Shown here: in pieces, positions 1 through 7,643 of the stretch
Layout: each line of letters starts with the position of its first letter
Position numbering within the stretch: the stretch's first letter is position 1
From: Nitrospirota bacterium
GTDB lineage: Bacteria; Nitrospirota; 9FT-COMBO-42-15; HDB-SIOI813
Direction of reading: 5' to 3'
DNA length: 23,261 bases
Assembly: GCA_016234155.1 (NCBI GenBank)
Contig: JACRGZ010000163.1
Span: 1-23,261, forward strand
The notes under the pieces: model-generated
The model's database searches: none
Seen by the model: only the letters and a program-made list of their open reading frames with translations
Told to the model about the DNA's origin: nothing
Translations under genes and position numbers: made by a program

Positions 1-2
1 GT

Positions 3-140
3 GTGCATAAAGAAAAGATAGAAAAGGAAAAAGATAAACCAGTTCCTGATTCAGGATTGATAAAGTACTGGGAAAGAGAAATTTCAGTCTATACAGACGA
101 AATCGTAAAAGCAAATAGAAGGTTAAAAAGGAGGAGGTAA
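3..140 (+). CDS. C-terminal end of an unknown protein (partial)
   Basis: An open frame runs in from the left edge and stops at TAA 138-140, giving 45 residues of a C-terminus. The tail is very basic (it ends RRLKRRR) and follows a lysine/glutamate-rich stretch, which suggests a helical, possibly nucleic-acid-binding end. No family is recognised. It ends 4 bp before the next ATG, and its last codons contain the GGAGG ribosome binding site of that gene, so the two are probably cotranscribed. Confidence 0.45.
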   Translation: MHKEKIEKEKDKPVPDSGLIKYWEREISVYTDEIVKANRRLKRRR

Positions 141-144
141 AACC

Positions 145-360
145 ATGTCAGTCGTAAGCAACAAACTGAGTTCTACTCTAAAAACTCTCTTAAATGAATT
201 AAGAGAGGAATGCTTGTCAACTATCAAGTTGGTTCATCAGCTTGAACTTGAACACCTTACTGATGAACAGATTGATGACGTTTTGGGTGAGTTGACAGCA
301 TCAGTTACTCATCTACATACGCACTCTTCCATGGTAAAGGAAGAGTTGGACAAGGAGTAG
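145..360 (+). CDS. small helical protein of unknown function
   Basis: This is a 71-residue protein. Its ATG lies 7-8 nt after a strong GGAGG site at the end of the upstream frame. The composition is mostly helical, with leucine, glutamate and lysine heptad-like spacing, a central HQLELEHLTDEQIDD stretch and a histidine-rich HLHTHS segment near residue 57. There is no signal peptide, membrane segment or recognisable motif. Its tight coupling to the partial upstream gene suggests a two-gene unit, perhaps a small accessory or toxin-antitoxin-like pair, but nothing in the sequence proves that. Immediately downstream comes unrelated decayed FN3 sequence, so a rearrangement boundary probably lies near 360-390. 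Confidence 0.55.
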   Translation: MSVVSNKLSSTLKTLLNELREECLSTIKLVHQLELEHLTDEQIDDVLGELTASVTHLHTHSSMVKEELDKE

Positions 361-392
361 ATGTCTATATGGCAGGGAGATGTGGCCGTTAA

Positions 393-719
393 TTCCAGGG
401 ACATCCATCAGGACTGAATGCGACAGCAGGCAGCAGCCAGATAAGCTTAAGCTGGACTTCCAATACAGAGGCAGATACGGCTGGATACAGGGTCTACTGG
501 GGTACCGTCTCCGGCTCTTATACAAACTCTGCGGACGTGGTCAATGTAACAAACTATACCATCCCAGGCCTTGCATCAGGCACTTACTATGTTGCCATAA
601 CAGCCTACGACACGGGCTATAACCCCGCCAACGACGACCCCAATACTATCGTGAACGACAACCAGACCAACGGCAACGAAAGCTGGTATGCCGTGGAGCA
701 GGTAGTCAATGTGCCATGA
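393..719 (+). pseudogene. fibronectin type III domain fragment, start lost
   Basis: The frame from 393 to the TGA at 717-719 reads as the C-terminal part of an FN3-domain surface protein. It carries an SLSWTSN strand, then GYRVYWGT, then YYVAITAYD, the typical B, C and F strands of the fold. Upstream in the same frame there is a stop at 390-392 and no usable start or ribosome binding site, so only a fragment remains. After the FN3 strands comes an asparagine/aspartate-rich tail ending VEQVVNVP. The gene was probably truncated when the material ending at 360 was joined to it. It resembles the FN3 domain of the lipoprotein at 1489. Confidence 0.6.
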
Positions 720-766
720 AGAAATCTGCCCTTGCGGTGACTGCCGGATTATAGTATCCTTCTGCC

Positions 767-973
767 ATGAATCTCACGGAGATACAGAAGCTGCAATTAG
801 ACAAATTAGCCCGCCAAAACAATATTCGCTTTATTGTACTTTTCGGTTCACAACTCCATGTACCTTCCCGTGAAGGGGCGGATTTTGACATTGCTGTCTC
901 TTTAAAAGAAAAAAAATCCTTTCAGTCTCAGATTGTCTCTGGGACTATCACCAGTACTGTGAATATATCTTAG
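767..973 (+). pseudogene. truncated minimal nucleotidyltransferase (MNT)
   Basis: A 68-residue frame with the start of a Pol-beta-like minimal nucleotidyltransferase fold. The strand FIVLFGSQ gives the G27-S28 nucleotide-binding motif, and D39-F-D41 is the metal-binding pair. Family members usually run to 95-140 residues and continue through a third acidic residue. Here the protein ends about 27 residues after DFD in a serine/threonine-rich tail with no MNT resemblance. I see no good ribosome binding site. MNT proteins are normally the antitoxin, an AMP-transferase, of HEPN toxins, and no HEPN gene follows. It is most likely a remnant, distinct from the intact MNT gene at 9577. Confidence 0.55.
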
Positions 974-1479
974 GATTCCTGGGTAAACAAAAGGCATAAA
1001 GGAAATTTGGGGACTATTGACTCCTCGTCCTGCGGACCCCTCCACGCATGGATGCTTGGTTTTCCATGCATGGTATCTCGATAATCCTTCCTCTTTAAAT
1101 CATCCTTCAATCTGATGCAAATCAAAATAACCCTGTAATGACAAGATGTTACATAAGATCTTCAGTCAGCGATAACCTCTGCCATCTCCATGGTATACTT
1201 CTTGCTCAAGTACGTGGGCATAAAGAAGTCTTGTAATGAAATGAGAGGGGGGAAGGTGAGGATATCTAAAATAAAGATCAGGATTTTGAGCATATTTGCT
1301 ACTGCCAAAGGCAGGGGATATCATCTTTTTGAAGCAAGAGCCGGCTATGGGAATTATTATGGCACGGAACAGTTTGAGACAGATTGATGTAACTGAGGGA
1401 AAATATTATGTAAAAAGTACATCCGTTGGCACAATTATCAAGACCAGAAAGTAAAGAAGTAAAATAAAACACGAGAGGA
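974..1479. other. intergenic stretch without a convincing gene
   Basis: About 500 bp with only short, composition-driven frames on both strands. A 31-codon frame at 1359-1454 (MARNSLRQID...) may be a degraded coding tail but matches nothing I know. Short complementary CATGCATGG-type words occur near 1047-1073. No RNA gene or clear promoter could be supported. Confidence 0.4.
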
Positions 1480-1488
1480 GTGATAGTT

Positions 1489-1881
1489 ATGAGATTAAAA
1501 GACATAAGAAAAATAGGGATTTGGTCAGTATTCTTATTTTTGGCATTTGCCATTTTTTACAACTTGATAGGCTGTGGTACTATAGCACCCACAGCCCCAA
1601 CTGGTGTCACTGCTACTGCCGGAGATGGTCAGGTTACAATAAGCTGGAGTTCAATTACAGGGGCAACATCATACAACATCTACTGGTCTACAACAACAGG
1701 CGTCACAAAAACCTCAGGCACAAAGATCCCCAATGTTACAAGTCCATATACCCATCCAAGTCTAACCAATAACACACCCTATTACTATGTAGTAACAGCA
1801 GTAAATGCTAATGGTGAGAGTATGGAGTCGGCCCAAGTGTCGGCACACCACAGGCTGTTACAACATCTAATCCCCTGGTAG
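1489..1881 (+). CDS. FN3-domain lipoprotein, 5' part of a frameshifted gene
   Basis: ATG 1489 is preferred over GTG 1480 because GAGAGGAG lies at proper spacing upstream of it. The signal sequence has a basic start (MRLKDIRK), a hydrophobic core and a LIGC lipobox with Cys29, so the product should be a lipoprotein. Residues about 33-118 form one FN3 domain (APTGVTATAGDGQVTISWS at the start, then YNIYWS and YYYVVTAVN). After about residue 119 the frame degenerates into HHRLLQHLIPW and stops. From about 1845 the -1 frame continues sensibly as TPQAVTTSNPLVGTW and runs into the next entry. The intact protein would therefore have been one product of about 724 residues. Confidence 0.75.
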   Translation: MRLKDIRKIGIWSVFLFLAFAIFYNLIGCGTIAPTAPTGVTATAGDGQVTISWSSITGATSYNIYWSTTTGVTKTSGTKIPNVTSPYTHPSLTNNTPYYYVVTAVNANGESMESAQVSAHHRLLQHLIPW

Positions 1882-1901
1882 GGACGTGGGGGGTCGGTTC
1901 C

Positions 1902-3662
1902 TTGCGCCACGGTAACGATGGTACATGGCGTTCCAGGATTGTCAAGCCGACATTTAATAGCGACGGTACAGGTTCGCGCACCCTCCAGGAAAATAATAAT
2001 GGAACAACCCAAAGCAGGTCAGACACCTTCACCTATACCTGGTCGTCAAACTCTGACGGCAGCCTAACTGTAACTATGAACTTTACGGATGGTTCAACTC
2101 GCACAAGCAGACGGGTCATCTCAGATGATGGGAAGGCTATGATATGGGATGAGGCCGACCAGTCTGACAACCAGCAGTTATCAGTAGCTGTCAAACTTGA
2201 TACCGCAAAGACCTATACCAATGCAGATTTGCAAGGGGATTACTATGTTCTCAGGTATCGTTACAAGTCAGATGGAACGTATAGGGGTACATCAGGGATA
2301 TCCAACTTTGACGGTAGCGGGAGCAGGAGTATATCTGGTACGGATAACACAAACGGGACATTGGCCACTTTCAGTAATACAAAAACCTACTCTGTCAATC
2401 CCGACGGAAAATATTCTATAGACAACGATCCGAATGGCTATCTGTTGGGGAATGGGATCATAGGGATTAGTAATCACGTCAATACCTCCGATGTCTGGTC
2501 TATAGGCGGACTGCTCAAAAAACAGGACAAGACTTACTCCACCGCCGACCTTGCCGGAACATGGGCGATTGCTGGTTTTGGGGACGAACAGGGAACAAAT
2601 TTTGGTGCCGTATTCGGTTCACTGACATGTGATAATAGTGGCAATTGTACCTACAACATACAAACCCTAAAATCCGATGGTTTCGACTATGGAAGCGGTC
2701 CCATCTCAATATCTGTGGCATCCGACGGCAGCTTTGGCAGTTCGCTGGATGCAGGCGCACCTTCATATGCTGGAGCCATCGGTAACAATGGAAATACCCT
2801 CATAATAAATAATAGTTTTGACCAAGACGATCTAAACGAAAGAGGTATCTATTTTGCCGTCCGATGCAGTAGCTGCTCCAATCTTGTGCCAGTATCTCAA
2901 TACTATAACGCCTGGGATCCAGCTTGGTCACCAGATGGAACTCAAATTGTTTTTACCTCAGATAAGAGTGGTAATGATGATATTTGGATAATGAATGCTG
3001 ATGGCAGCAATCCAAGACAGATTACTACTGATTCAAATACTGACTGGGATCCAGCCTGGTCACCAGATGGCAGCAAAATCGTTTTTGATCATGATAGAGA
3101 TGGTGATGAGAACATCTTTAATATTTGGGTAATTAATGTTGATGGCACAAACCTTAGACAGCTTACCTTTGGTAATATTGGTTGGGAGGTAGCGCCCGCT
3201 TGGTCACCGGATGGCAGTAAGATTGCCTATGACGGTATTTGGGTAATGAACGCCGATGGTACTAACCTGACAAAGATTATTGATGGGGTACTGCCGTCAT
3301 GGTCACCGGATGGAAGCCGGATTGCATTTTCAAATAATGATGATATCTGGATAGCAAATGCCGATGGCAGCAATCCAATACAAATTACCACCAACTCTGC
3401 TCGAGATTGGCACCCTTCTATCTCACCAGATGGAACTAAGATTGCCTTTACCTCAAACAGAGATGGTACAGATGCAATCTGGGTTACTAATATTGACGGA
3501 ACGAATCCACTGAAGATTGCTGAATCGAGCTTTACTGGTGAACCACAATGGTCTCCGGACGGCACAAAGATAGCCTATGAGGGAACTGATGGAAATATCT
3601 GGGTAATTAATGCGGATGGGAGTAATCCAGTTAACATTACAGGTAGCTTTACTGCAAATTAG
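1902..3662 (+). CDS. TolB-like beta-propeller protein, 3' part of a frameshifted gene
   Basis: The open frame begins with a weak TTG at 1902, but the same frame is open back to about 1842, where it should join the FN3 lipoprotein upstream. The first ~320 residues are aspartate/glycine/serine-rich beta segments in two or three related blocks (NSDGTGSRT, NFDGSGSRS, and VGTW- and AGTW-like starts). The C-terminal ~265 residues contain six PD40/WD40-like repeats. Each has a WSPDG-type turn followed by a strand such as KIAF, then IWVMNADGSN; the fifth reads SISPDG. Six repeats match one TolB-type propeller. The role is probably extracytoplasmic binding. Without the upstream signal peptide this half would stay in the cytoplasm, so the gene is either broken or rescued by frameshifting. 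Confidence 0.75.
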   Translation: MRHGNDGTWRSRIVKPTFNSDGTGSRTLQENNNGTTQSRSDTFTYTWSSNSDGSLTVTMNFTDGSTRTSRRVISDDGKAMIWDEADQSDNQQLSVAVKLDTAKTYTNADLQGDYYVLRYRYKSDGTYRGTSGISNFDGSGSRSISGTDNTNGTLATFSNTKTYSVNPDGKYSIDNDPNGYLLGNGIIGISNHVNTSDVWSIGGLLKKQDKTYSTADLAGTWAIAGFGDEQGTNFGAVFGSLTCDNSGNCTYNIQTLKSDGFDYGSGPISISVASDGSFGSSLDAGAPSYAGAIGNNGNTLIINNSFDQDDLNERGIYFAVRCSSCSNLVPVSQYYNAWDPAWSPDGTQIVFTSDKSGNDDIWIMNADGSNPRQITTDSNTDWDPAWSPDGSKIVFDHDRDGDENIFNIWVINVDGTNLRQLTFGNIGWEVAPAWSPDGSKIAYDGIWVMNADGTNLTKIIDGVLPSWSPDGSRIAFSNNDDIWIANADGSNPIQITTNSARDWHPSISPDGTKIAFTSNRDGTDAIWVTNIDGTNPLKIAESSFTGEPQWSPDGTKIAYEGTDGNIWVINADGSNPVNITGSFTAN

Positions 3663-3752
3663 GGAAAGAAAGAGGGGAACAGGCTACTTTTCGCACAATT
3701 AAAGGGCTGAAGAAGAGGAAAAAGGGACAAGCTACCTTTATTTATTAAGGTA
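3663..3752. other. short spacer, nothing identified
   Basis: Purine-rich sequence after the propeller gene. A CAAGCTACCTTTATTTATTAAGGTA stretch holds weak self-complementarity (TACCTT/AAGGTA), but there is no GC stem with a T-run, so I do not call a terminator. Confidence 0.3.
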
Positions 3753-3832
3753 TGCCCGCAACGTCATTTAACAGAGGGTTTGAGCTTAATCATCCAAAGG
3801 CTCGCCCTACCAACCCTTCGAACCGTTATGCG
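3753..3832 (+). repeat. attC-like palindromic repeat, copy A
   Basis: Copy A shares ordered blocks with copy B at 4965: TGCCCGCAACG, then TAACAGAG (3769-3776), TTGAG, CCAAAGGCT, CGCCCT and CGAACCG (3819-3825). It ends GTTATGCG. An inner stem AGGGTT (3775-3780) / AACCCT (3812-3817) encloses a 31-nt loop. Nested stems bounded by TAAC and GTTA words resemble integron attC sites, although the outer words do not strictly fit RYYYAAC/GTTRRRY. Confidence 0.5.
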
Positions 3833-3885
3833 ACATTGTTCGCAGAAACATGTAAACTTTCGGTTCGCAGCCGAAGGAGAGCGAT

Positions 3886-4680
3886 ATGAGAAGATTTAGT
3901 CTTGTTTTTATTTCAATTTTGACTTTTCTTGTAATTAGCACAACCTATATCTCAATTGCCTTAGCAGAAAGTAAAGAGAGAGCCTTATCCCTTGGGATAA
4001 AATCACGACTTTATTTTTGGGACAGTCAGAAGATGAAACAATTCACATGGGTTCCTGACGTAACTTATGACCCAGATACAATCGCAGAAGTAAAGTCAGA
4101 TAGTGGTACTTCAGTAGGTCCTGAATTTGAATATTATAAAGAGGGGTTTTTCCTCAGGGGATTCTATCTTTATGGCAAATACAACTTCGACAAAGGGAAA
4201 GCAGATCGAAATGATATGGGTATTGATGTTGGGTATGAAGTGTTGTTTGTAGGGTTTAGACAGATGGATGTCAGTTTTAAATTTACGGATGCTGATATAA
4301 TAGATCACTCCATCTCTGATCTTGTTTTAGGGATCTTATTGCGTACAAAACCAGGCAAATCCGGTTTTATCGCTAATTTTGAGACGGTCCTTGGGGTTAG
4401 AGGACTGCTTGATGAATTTAGTCATTGGGGCGATTTTACGTCTAGATCCCCTGAAGAACCACGAATAGTTGAATTTGAAATAGATGTTGGTTATAGATTT
4501 AAAACTATACCACTTGCTTTAAATATGGGTTATGGACTCTGGATCTATGAAAAACCTATTAGAGAATATGAAAAGTCAGGCTCGATCCCATATGGGGGCG
4601 GCGTTTATAGGACTATTACGAAGGAATATTGGGACGACACGAGTCACGGTCCTTCGATTAAGATTGTTTATGGCTTTTAA
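3886..4680 (+). CDS. predicted outer-membrane beta-barrel protein
   Basis: A 264-residue protein. ATG 3886 follows GGAGAGCGAT at proper spacing. The Sec signal peptide is clear: MRR, a hydrophobic core, and IALA before cleavage at about residue 27. The mature part has alternating aromatic strands (KSRLYFWDS, FFLRGFYLYGKYNF, DMGIDVGYEVLF, FEIDVGYRFK, LALNMGYGLWIY) and ends in KIVYGF. A terminal phenylalanine is typical of outer-membrane barrels recognised by the BAM complex. The length fits an 8- to 12-stranded barrel. I cannot assign a family or substrate. It sits directly after repeat copy A and before a small lipoprotein, so this may be a two-gene envelope block. Confidence 0.7.
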   Translation: MRRFSLVFISILTFLVISTTYISIALAESKERALSLGIKSRLYFWDSQKMKQFTWVPDVTYDPDTIAEVKSDSGTSVGPEFEYYKEGFFLRGFYLYGKYNFDKGKADRNDMGIDVGYEVLFVGFRQMDVSFKFTDADIIDHSISDLVLGILLRTKPGKSGFIANFETVLGVRGLLDEFSHWGDFTSRSPEEPRIVEFEIDVGYRFKTIPLALNMGYGLWIYEKPIREYEKSGSIPYGGGVYRTITKEYWDDTSHGPSIKIVYGF

Positions 4681-4707
4681 AGCATAAGTCATTAATGGGG
4701 CGGAAAG

Positions 4708-4935
4708 ATTAAAGTTGTAACACATCTGGTTACGTGTATTGGATTGCTGCTGTTGGTGTGTCAGGGATGCGTGAGTATTATTAACGCACAGGTTAGTCGC
4801 CCAGAACAAGTTTCTATTCCGAGAAGGGAAGGTCTGTTACCATATATTATTAGTCTTAGAGGTTTTATGCACATATACAATTATTCTGAGGATTTAAAAC
4901 CGGTCATAAAAGCCGAATTGGAGCCAATGCTTTAG
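4708..4935 (+). CDS. small lipoprotein with apparent ATT start
   Basis: The frame is open from 4696, just after a stop at 4693. It reads IKVV followed by a hydrophobic core (THLVTCIGLLLL) and the lipobox VCQGC, then about 50 mature residues ending ELEPML. The lipoprotein signal needs a start upstream of IKVV, but no ATG, GTG or TTG exists there. ATT at 4708 stands 3-4 nt after GGGGCGGAAAG, so ATT may serve as a rare start or be a mutated ATG. TTG 4744 would leave too short a signal peptide. The product has 75 residues and no known family. It lies 27 bp after the barrel gene and just before repeat copy B. Confidence 0.5.
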   Translation: MKVVTHLVTCIGLLLLVCQGCVSIINAQVSRPEQVSIPRREGLLPYIISLRGFMHIYNYSEDLKPVIKAELEPML

Positions 4936-4964
4936 GGGAAAATAGTAACCATTAAAAAGAAACC

Positions 4965-5047
4965 TGCCCGCAACGGCAGATAACAGAGCGCTTGAGATTG
5001 ACACCCAAAGGCTACGCCCTTCTCAAGCACTCGAACCGATGGGCGGG
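4965..5047 (+). repeat. attC-like palindromic repeat, copy B
   Basis: This is the best-preserved copy. The left end holds GCAGATAAC (4976-4984), the exact reverse complement of the GTTATCTGC found at the right ends of copies C and D. The inner stem GCTTGAG (4990-4996) / CTCAAGC (5022-5028) is perfect around a 25-nt loop containing CCCAAAGGCTACGCCCTT. It closes with CGAACCG (5032-5038) and ATGGGCGGG. GCCC at 4966-4969 can pair with GGGC at 5041-5044. Confidence 0.55.
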
Positions 5048-5074
5048 AAATTTGCTCGCTGTGCTTCGCAAAGA

Positions 5075-5085
5075 AAGGAGGTGAT
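5075..5085 (+). promoter_or_regulatory. ribosome binding site upstream of an ATA codon
   Basis: AAGGAGGTGAT is a full match to the anti-Shine-Dalgarno sequence. It is followed directly by ATA AAA AAA AAG at 5086, so it points to an initiation codon that is now ATA rather than ATG. Confidence 0.6.
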
Positions 5086-5403
5086 ATAAAAAAAAAGAGT
5101 ATTATTATCGCTTTGTTGGTTACATTTTGCAGTACTTTTGCTGTACCACCAAAAGCTATGGCAGGTGGTGCTGGTGAGGGGGCCATTATAGGTGCTGTGA
5201 TAGGACTTGTTGCGTGGGCCATATCATCAGCATCATCGTCGGCAAAAGAAGACCCACAAAAAGAGGAAAAACCACGGAAGGAAGGGAAACTCGAAGGTAA
5301 CTCCGATTTTATCCCTGATACTTGGGCTGATAGACTTTCTTCCCATTCGATGAATCACGATAAGCAGGCCGTGCTTGTCTATTCCTTTAGGGTGGAGTTC
5401 TAA
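5086..5403 (+). CDS. exported glycine-zipper protein with apparent ATA start
   Basis: Starting at ATA 5086, right after a consensus ribosome binding site, the frame encodes a standard Sec signal peptide: three lysines, then SIIIALLVTFCSTFAV, then a PPKAMA cleavage region. A mature part of about 80 residues follows. It begins with a glycine/alanine-rich hydrophobic stretch (GEGAIIGAVIGLVAWAI) like the glycine zippers of small envelope proteins, then a serine and lysine/glutamate-rich linker. The TAA at 5401 ends the frame, but the same frame stays open and protein-like for at least 40 codons beyond it, so the C-terminus may be lost. There is no ATG until Met25, inside the signal sequence. The family is unknown. 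Confidence 0.5.
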   Translation: MKKKSIIIALLVTFCSTFAVPPKAMAGGAGEGAIIGAVIGLVAWAISSASSSAKEDPQKEEKPRKEGKLEGNSDFIPDTWADRLSSHSMNHDKQAVLVYSFRVEF

Positions 5404-5422
5404 TCTATTAAGGAAATCATTC

Positions 5423-6184
5423 ATGAAGGTATCGATATTACTTCCGTCAAGAATCCTTATGCAGCTTATACGCCGGACAAGGTTTCGCGTCAAATTTATT
5501 TCAATCCTCCTGACAATAGTATATCTCTTTACTGGCTGTTTTCCTGTGCACGTGGAGAAGTTCGATGCCGGGGACGCATCCTCAGGCAGATACTCACATA
5601 CCGACAACGGGATAACAGTCTCGGTAGATCCATTCATAGAGGAAGAAAGGCTTAAAAAGTACTTCGGAGTCGACCTCCTGGCAAAGGGGATACTGCCTGT
5701 CTTTGTGTCGATAGAAAACGTAAAGAGCGAGGACGGCTTTATTCTGAACAGAAATGAGGTCAGGCTCGCGATGAAAGGAAAGGAAGGGAGAGGCAATACC
5801 GCCGGAAACCCTGATTATAAAATCCCTTCCGTTTTTCCCGCGCAAATGATAGCGATGGGCACAGTAATTTTCTCTCCCCTGTTAGGGCTGTTTATACACA
5901 CTGCGGCCGGTGCGACGCAAGAGGTCGCAGTGGAGATTATAAGGAACATGGAGGAGAAGAAGATCGTCGACAAGACTGTGTACCAAGGTGGGTCAAACAG
6001 CGGCTTCCTCTACTTCTCCTTCCCTGGCTTTCAGGGGCCCAAAACCGATGATGAAGGGGCCCAGGCAGAGCTTAATAAAAAAAGGAAGGAGATAGCGGAT
6101 AACATAGCAGGGTTCAACCTGAGCCTTAAGAACACAAGGACCAAAGAAAGGCTCCAATTTTCGATCAATACTGGCAGACATTAG
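5423..6184 (+). CDS. lipoprotein of unknown function
   Basis: ATG 5423 has AAGGAAAT at good spacing; ATG 5459 is the alternative and gives a more ordinary signal length. The basic segment RRTRFRVK, the hydrophobic core ISILLTIVYLF and a FTGC lipobox mark a lipoprotein. The mature part begins with a predicted beta region (ITVSVDPFIEEERLKKYFGVDL, then GILPVFVSIENV), a pattern I associate with uncharacterised lipoproteins. A hydrophobic stretch around AMGTVIFSPLLGLFIHTAAG may be a membrane-associated helix. A basic C-terminal region follows. The gene heads a run of three closely spaced lipoprotein genes (gaps of 9 and 21 bp). Confidence 0.65.
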   Translation: MKVSILLPSRILMQLIRRTRFRVKFISILLTIVYLFTGCFPVHVEKFDAGDASSGRYSHTDNGITVSVDPFIEEERLKKYFGVDLLAKGILPVFVSIENVKSEDGFILNRNEVRLAMKGKEGRGNTAGNPDYKIPSVFPAQMIAMGTVIFSPLLGLFIHTAAGATQEVAVEIIRNMEEKKIVDKTVYQGGSNSGFLYFSFPGFQGPKTDDEGAQAELNKKRKEIADNIAGFNLSLKNTRTKERLQFSINTGRH

Positions 6185-6193
6185 GAGGATGCA

Positions 6194-6865
6194 ATGTGTA
6201 AGCCTTTAACTTTCATTTTTCTCGCGGTACTGAGTTTGACCGTCATTTCCTGTTTAGGCAATCACGGCAGCAGGACAATCCCAAAAGACTTTGGGATGCA
6301 GAATACCGAGGTGAGGGATAAAATCCCGCTCCGGGCCGGCATTTATTTATCACCGGGGTTCAAAAAGTTTTCCTACAAGGACGTCTACCTGAGAGGAGCG
6401 CTAGGGCAGGAATTCTATGCCTTGATATCAATGGGTGATGCGCTTGAGGGTGGAAGCATCCTGGCATTAAAGAACATATTCAAGGAGGTCGTTTTAATTG
6501 ACGGTATGGACCCCGAGCCTCTAAAGGAGAAGATAGACGTAGTGGTGACTCCTGAGGTTGTAAAGGTGGAAGTAAAGCTACTATATGTAGGTATAAACGA
6601 AAGGGCCGTCAGGGCTTCAATAAAATGGAGCATAGTAAGCGTTGAAGGGAAGGAAATCTACGTGAATACGGTTACCGGCGAGGGCAGCTATAAGCTCCCT
6701 CTATGGTTGGGAGGGAAAGATGCACCAGTAGAGGCGGCGGTGCCAGGCTATATCCGGGCATTGCAGGACCACTTCCTTAAAGCCCAGGATGACATCTACT
6801 CAAACAAGTGGTGGGCAAAACAGTGGTGGAAAGAGGGGGTAACAAAACCGGCCGGGGCAAATTAA
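6194..6865 (+). CDS. lipoprotein of unknown function, related to the gene at 7644
   Basis: ATG 6194 follows AGGAGG that overlaps the stop of the preceding gene, so translation is probably coupled. The signal peptide ends in a VISC lipobox with Cys20. The mature part contains KIPLRAGIYLSPGF, a glycine/acidic segment (GDALEGGS), and KEVVLIDG followed by VVVTPEVVKVEVKL strands. The C-terminus is aromatic and basic, with repeated tryptophans (KWWAKQWW). The order of motifs parallels the lipoprotein at 7644 (KLPLEVGLFLSD, then GEALE, then FRAVSIF), so the two look like distant paralogues. The fold may be a CsgG- or GNA1162-like alpha/beta lipoprotein, but that is only an analogy. Confidence 0.65.
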   Translation: MCKPLTFIFLAVLSLTVISCLGNHGSRTIPKDFGMQNTEVRDKIPLRAGIYLSPGFKKFSYKDVYLRGALGQEFYALISMGDALEGGSILALKNIFKEVVLIDGMDPEPLKEKIDVVVTPEVVKVEVKLLYVGINERAVRASIKWSIVSVEGKEIYVNTVTGEGSYKLPLWLGGKDAPVEAAVPGYIRALQDHFLKAQDDIYSNKWWAKQWWKEGVTKPAGAN

Positions 6866-6886
6866 GGGTGGAAAGGAGGAATTCCT

Positions 6887-7483
6887 ATGCGCATAAAAAA
6901 TACGGTTCTGATTTCATTTGTCTTACTTTTCTCGATTCTGCTGGCATCGTGTGTCACAATCAAATACAAACACAATAACATTAGCTACGACTCCCCTGAA
7001 CCAGCGCTCGCTGCGCTAAAAAGTGATATAGACGCAATATTGAGTAAAGTTACAGAGACCAAGACACCTATTGGCGGTTCTGCAGTGGTGATCCTGCCCT
7101 CGCCCGTTTACGTTAAGAAAAATATCATAGTGTGGAAAGGAACCCCGCCTACCGACGATCTTAGGGAAAAGCTTGAACCATTTTATGCCGAATACTACCT
7201 GCTAAGCCATGGTTTACCTGGTGAAGGGGTTGAGAGGCGAAGGATCTTCGATAAGGTGGAAGTCATAAACAGCGACGACCCTGAGAACGTACCTTTCAAC
7301 TCCGACGTCGCGCTCATACTTTCTAAAAAAGAAGGCGATGTACGCTGGTTCATAAAGAGGAAGAGAGACAAACCTGTTGTCCTGACGGAAATAGAAGAGG
7401 TGACCACCTCATTCCCGCCTGTCCAGAGGATGCTCCTGTGGCTCGATAACGTGGAGAAAGCCGCAAGAGGCCCAACAAAGTAA
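6887..7483 (+). CDS. lipoprotein of unknown function
   Basis: ATG 6887 is preceded by AAAGGAGG at 7-8 nt. The signal peptide (MRIKNTVLISFVLLFSILLASC) has a clear LASC lipobox with Cys22. The mature protein of about 177 residues opens with SYDSPEPALAALKSDIDAIL, a helical region, then IGGSAVVILPSPVYVKK, an apparent beta strand pair. A central helix (DDLREKLEPFYAEYY) and an FDKVEVINSDDPENVPF segment follow, and the C-terminal half is charged. I do not recognise the family. It is the last gene of the 5423-7483 run. Repeat copy C follows about 60 bp downstream, which suggests the run moves or evolves as a block. Confidence 0.65.
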   Translation: MRIKNTVLISFVLLFSILLASCVTIKYKHNNISYDSPEPALAALKSDIDAILSKVTETKTPIGGSAVVILPSPVYVKKNIIVWKGTPPTDDLREKLEPFYAEYYLLSHGLPGEGVERRRIFDKVEVINSDDPENVPFNSDVALILSKKEGDVRWFIKRKRDKPVVLTEIEEVTTSFPPVQRMLLWLDNVEKAARGPTK

Positions 7484-7544
7484 TAGGGCAAGTTAGGAAG
7501 TAGGCAAAGGAGTATTTTAGGAAGGAAATGCTCGAAGTAGTAGA

Positions 7545-7614
7545 ATAACAGAGGATTTAAGGTTAACAATCAAACAAAGATTATGCTCCTCTTTGTGGTG
7601 GAACCGTTATCTGC
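7545..7614 (+). repeat. attC-like palindromic repeat, copy C
   Basis: This copy holds ATAACAGAG (7545-7553), an ACAAAG (7574-7579) / CTTTGT (7591-7596) inner stem, GGAACCG (7600-7606) and GTTATCTGC (7606-7614). TAACAGAG and GAACCG are about 55 bp apart, against 51-52 in copies A and B. The left ATAAC pairs with the right GTTAT. The next 10 bases (TCATTGAGGG) also match copy D closely. Confidence 0.45.
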
Positions 7615-7643
7615 TCATTGAGGGCAGGGGAAAGGAAGGAAAT

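Noticed and set aside
380..622. Alternative frame over the FN3 fragment
   Set aside because: The arginine/leucine/cysteine-rich translation is a shadow of the FN3 frame, which has clear domain strands.
1190..1387. Small frame at 1190
   Set aside because: No ribosome binding site, no recognisable motif, and it sits in a decayed region.
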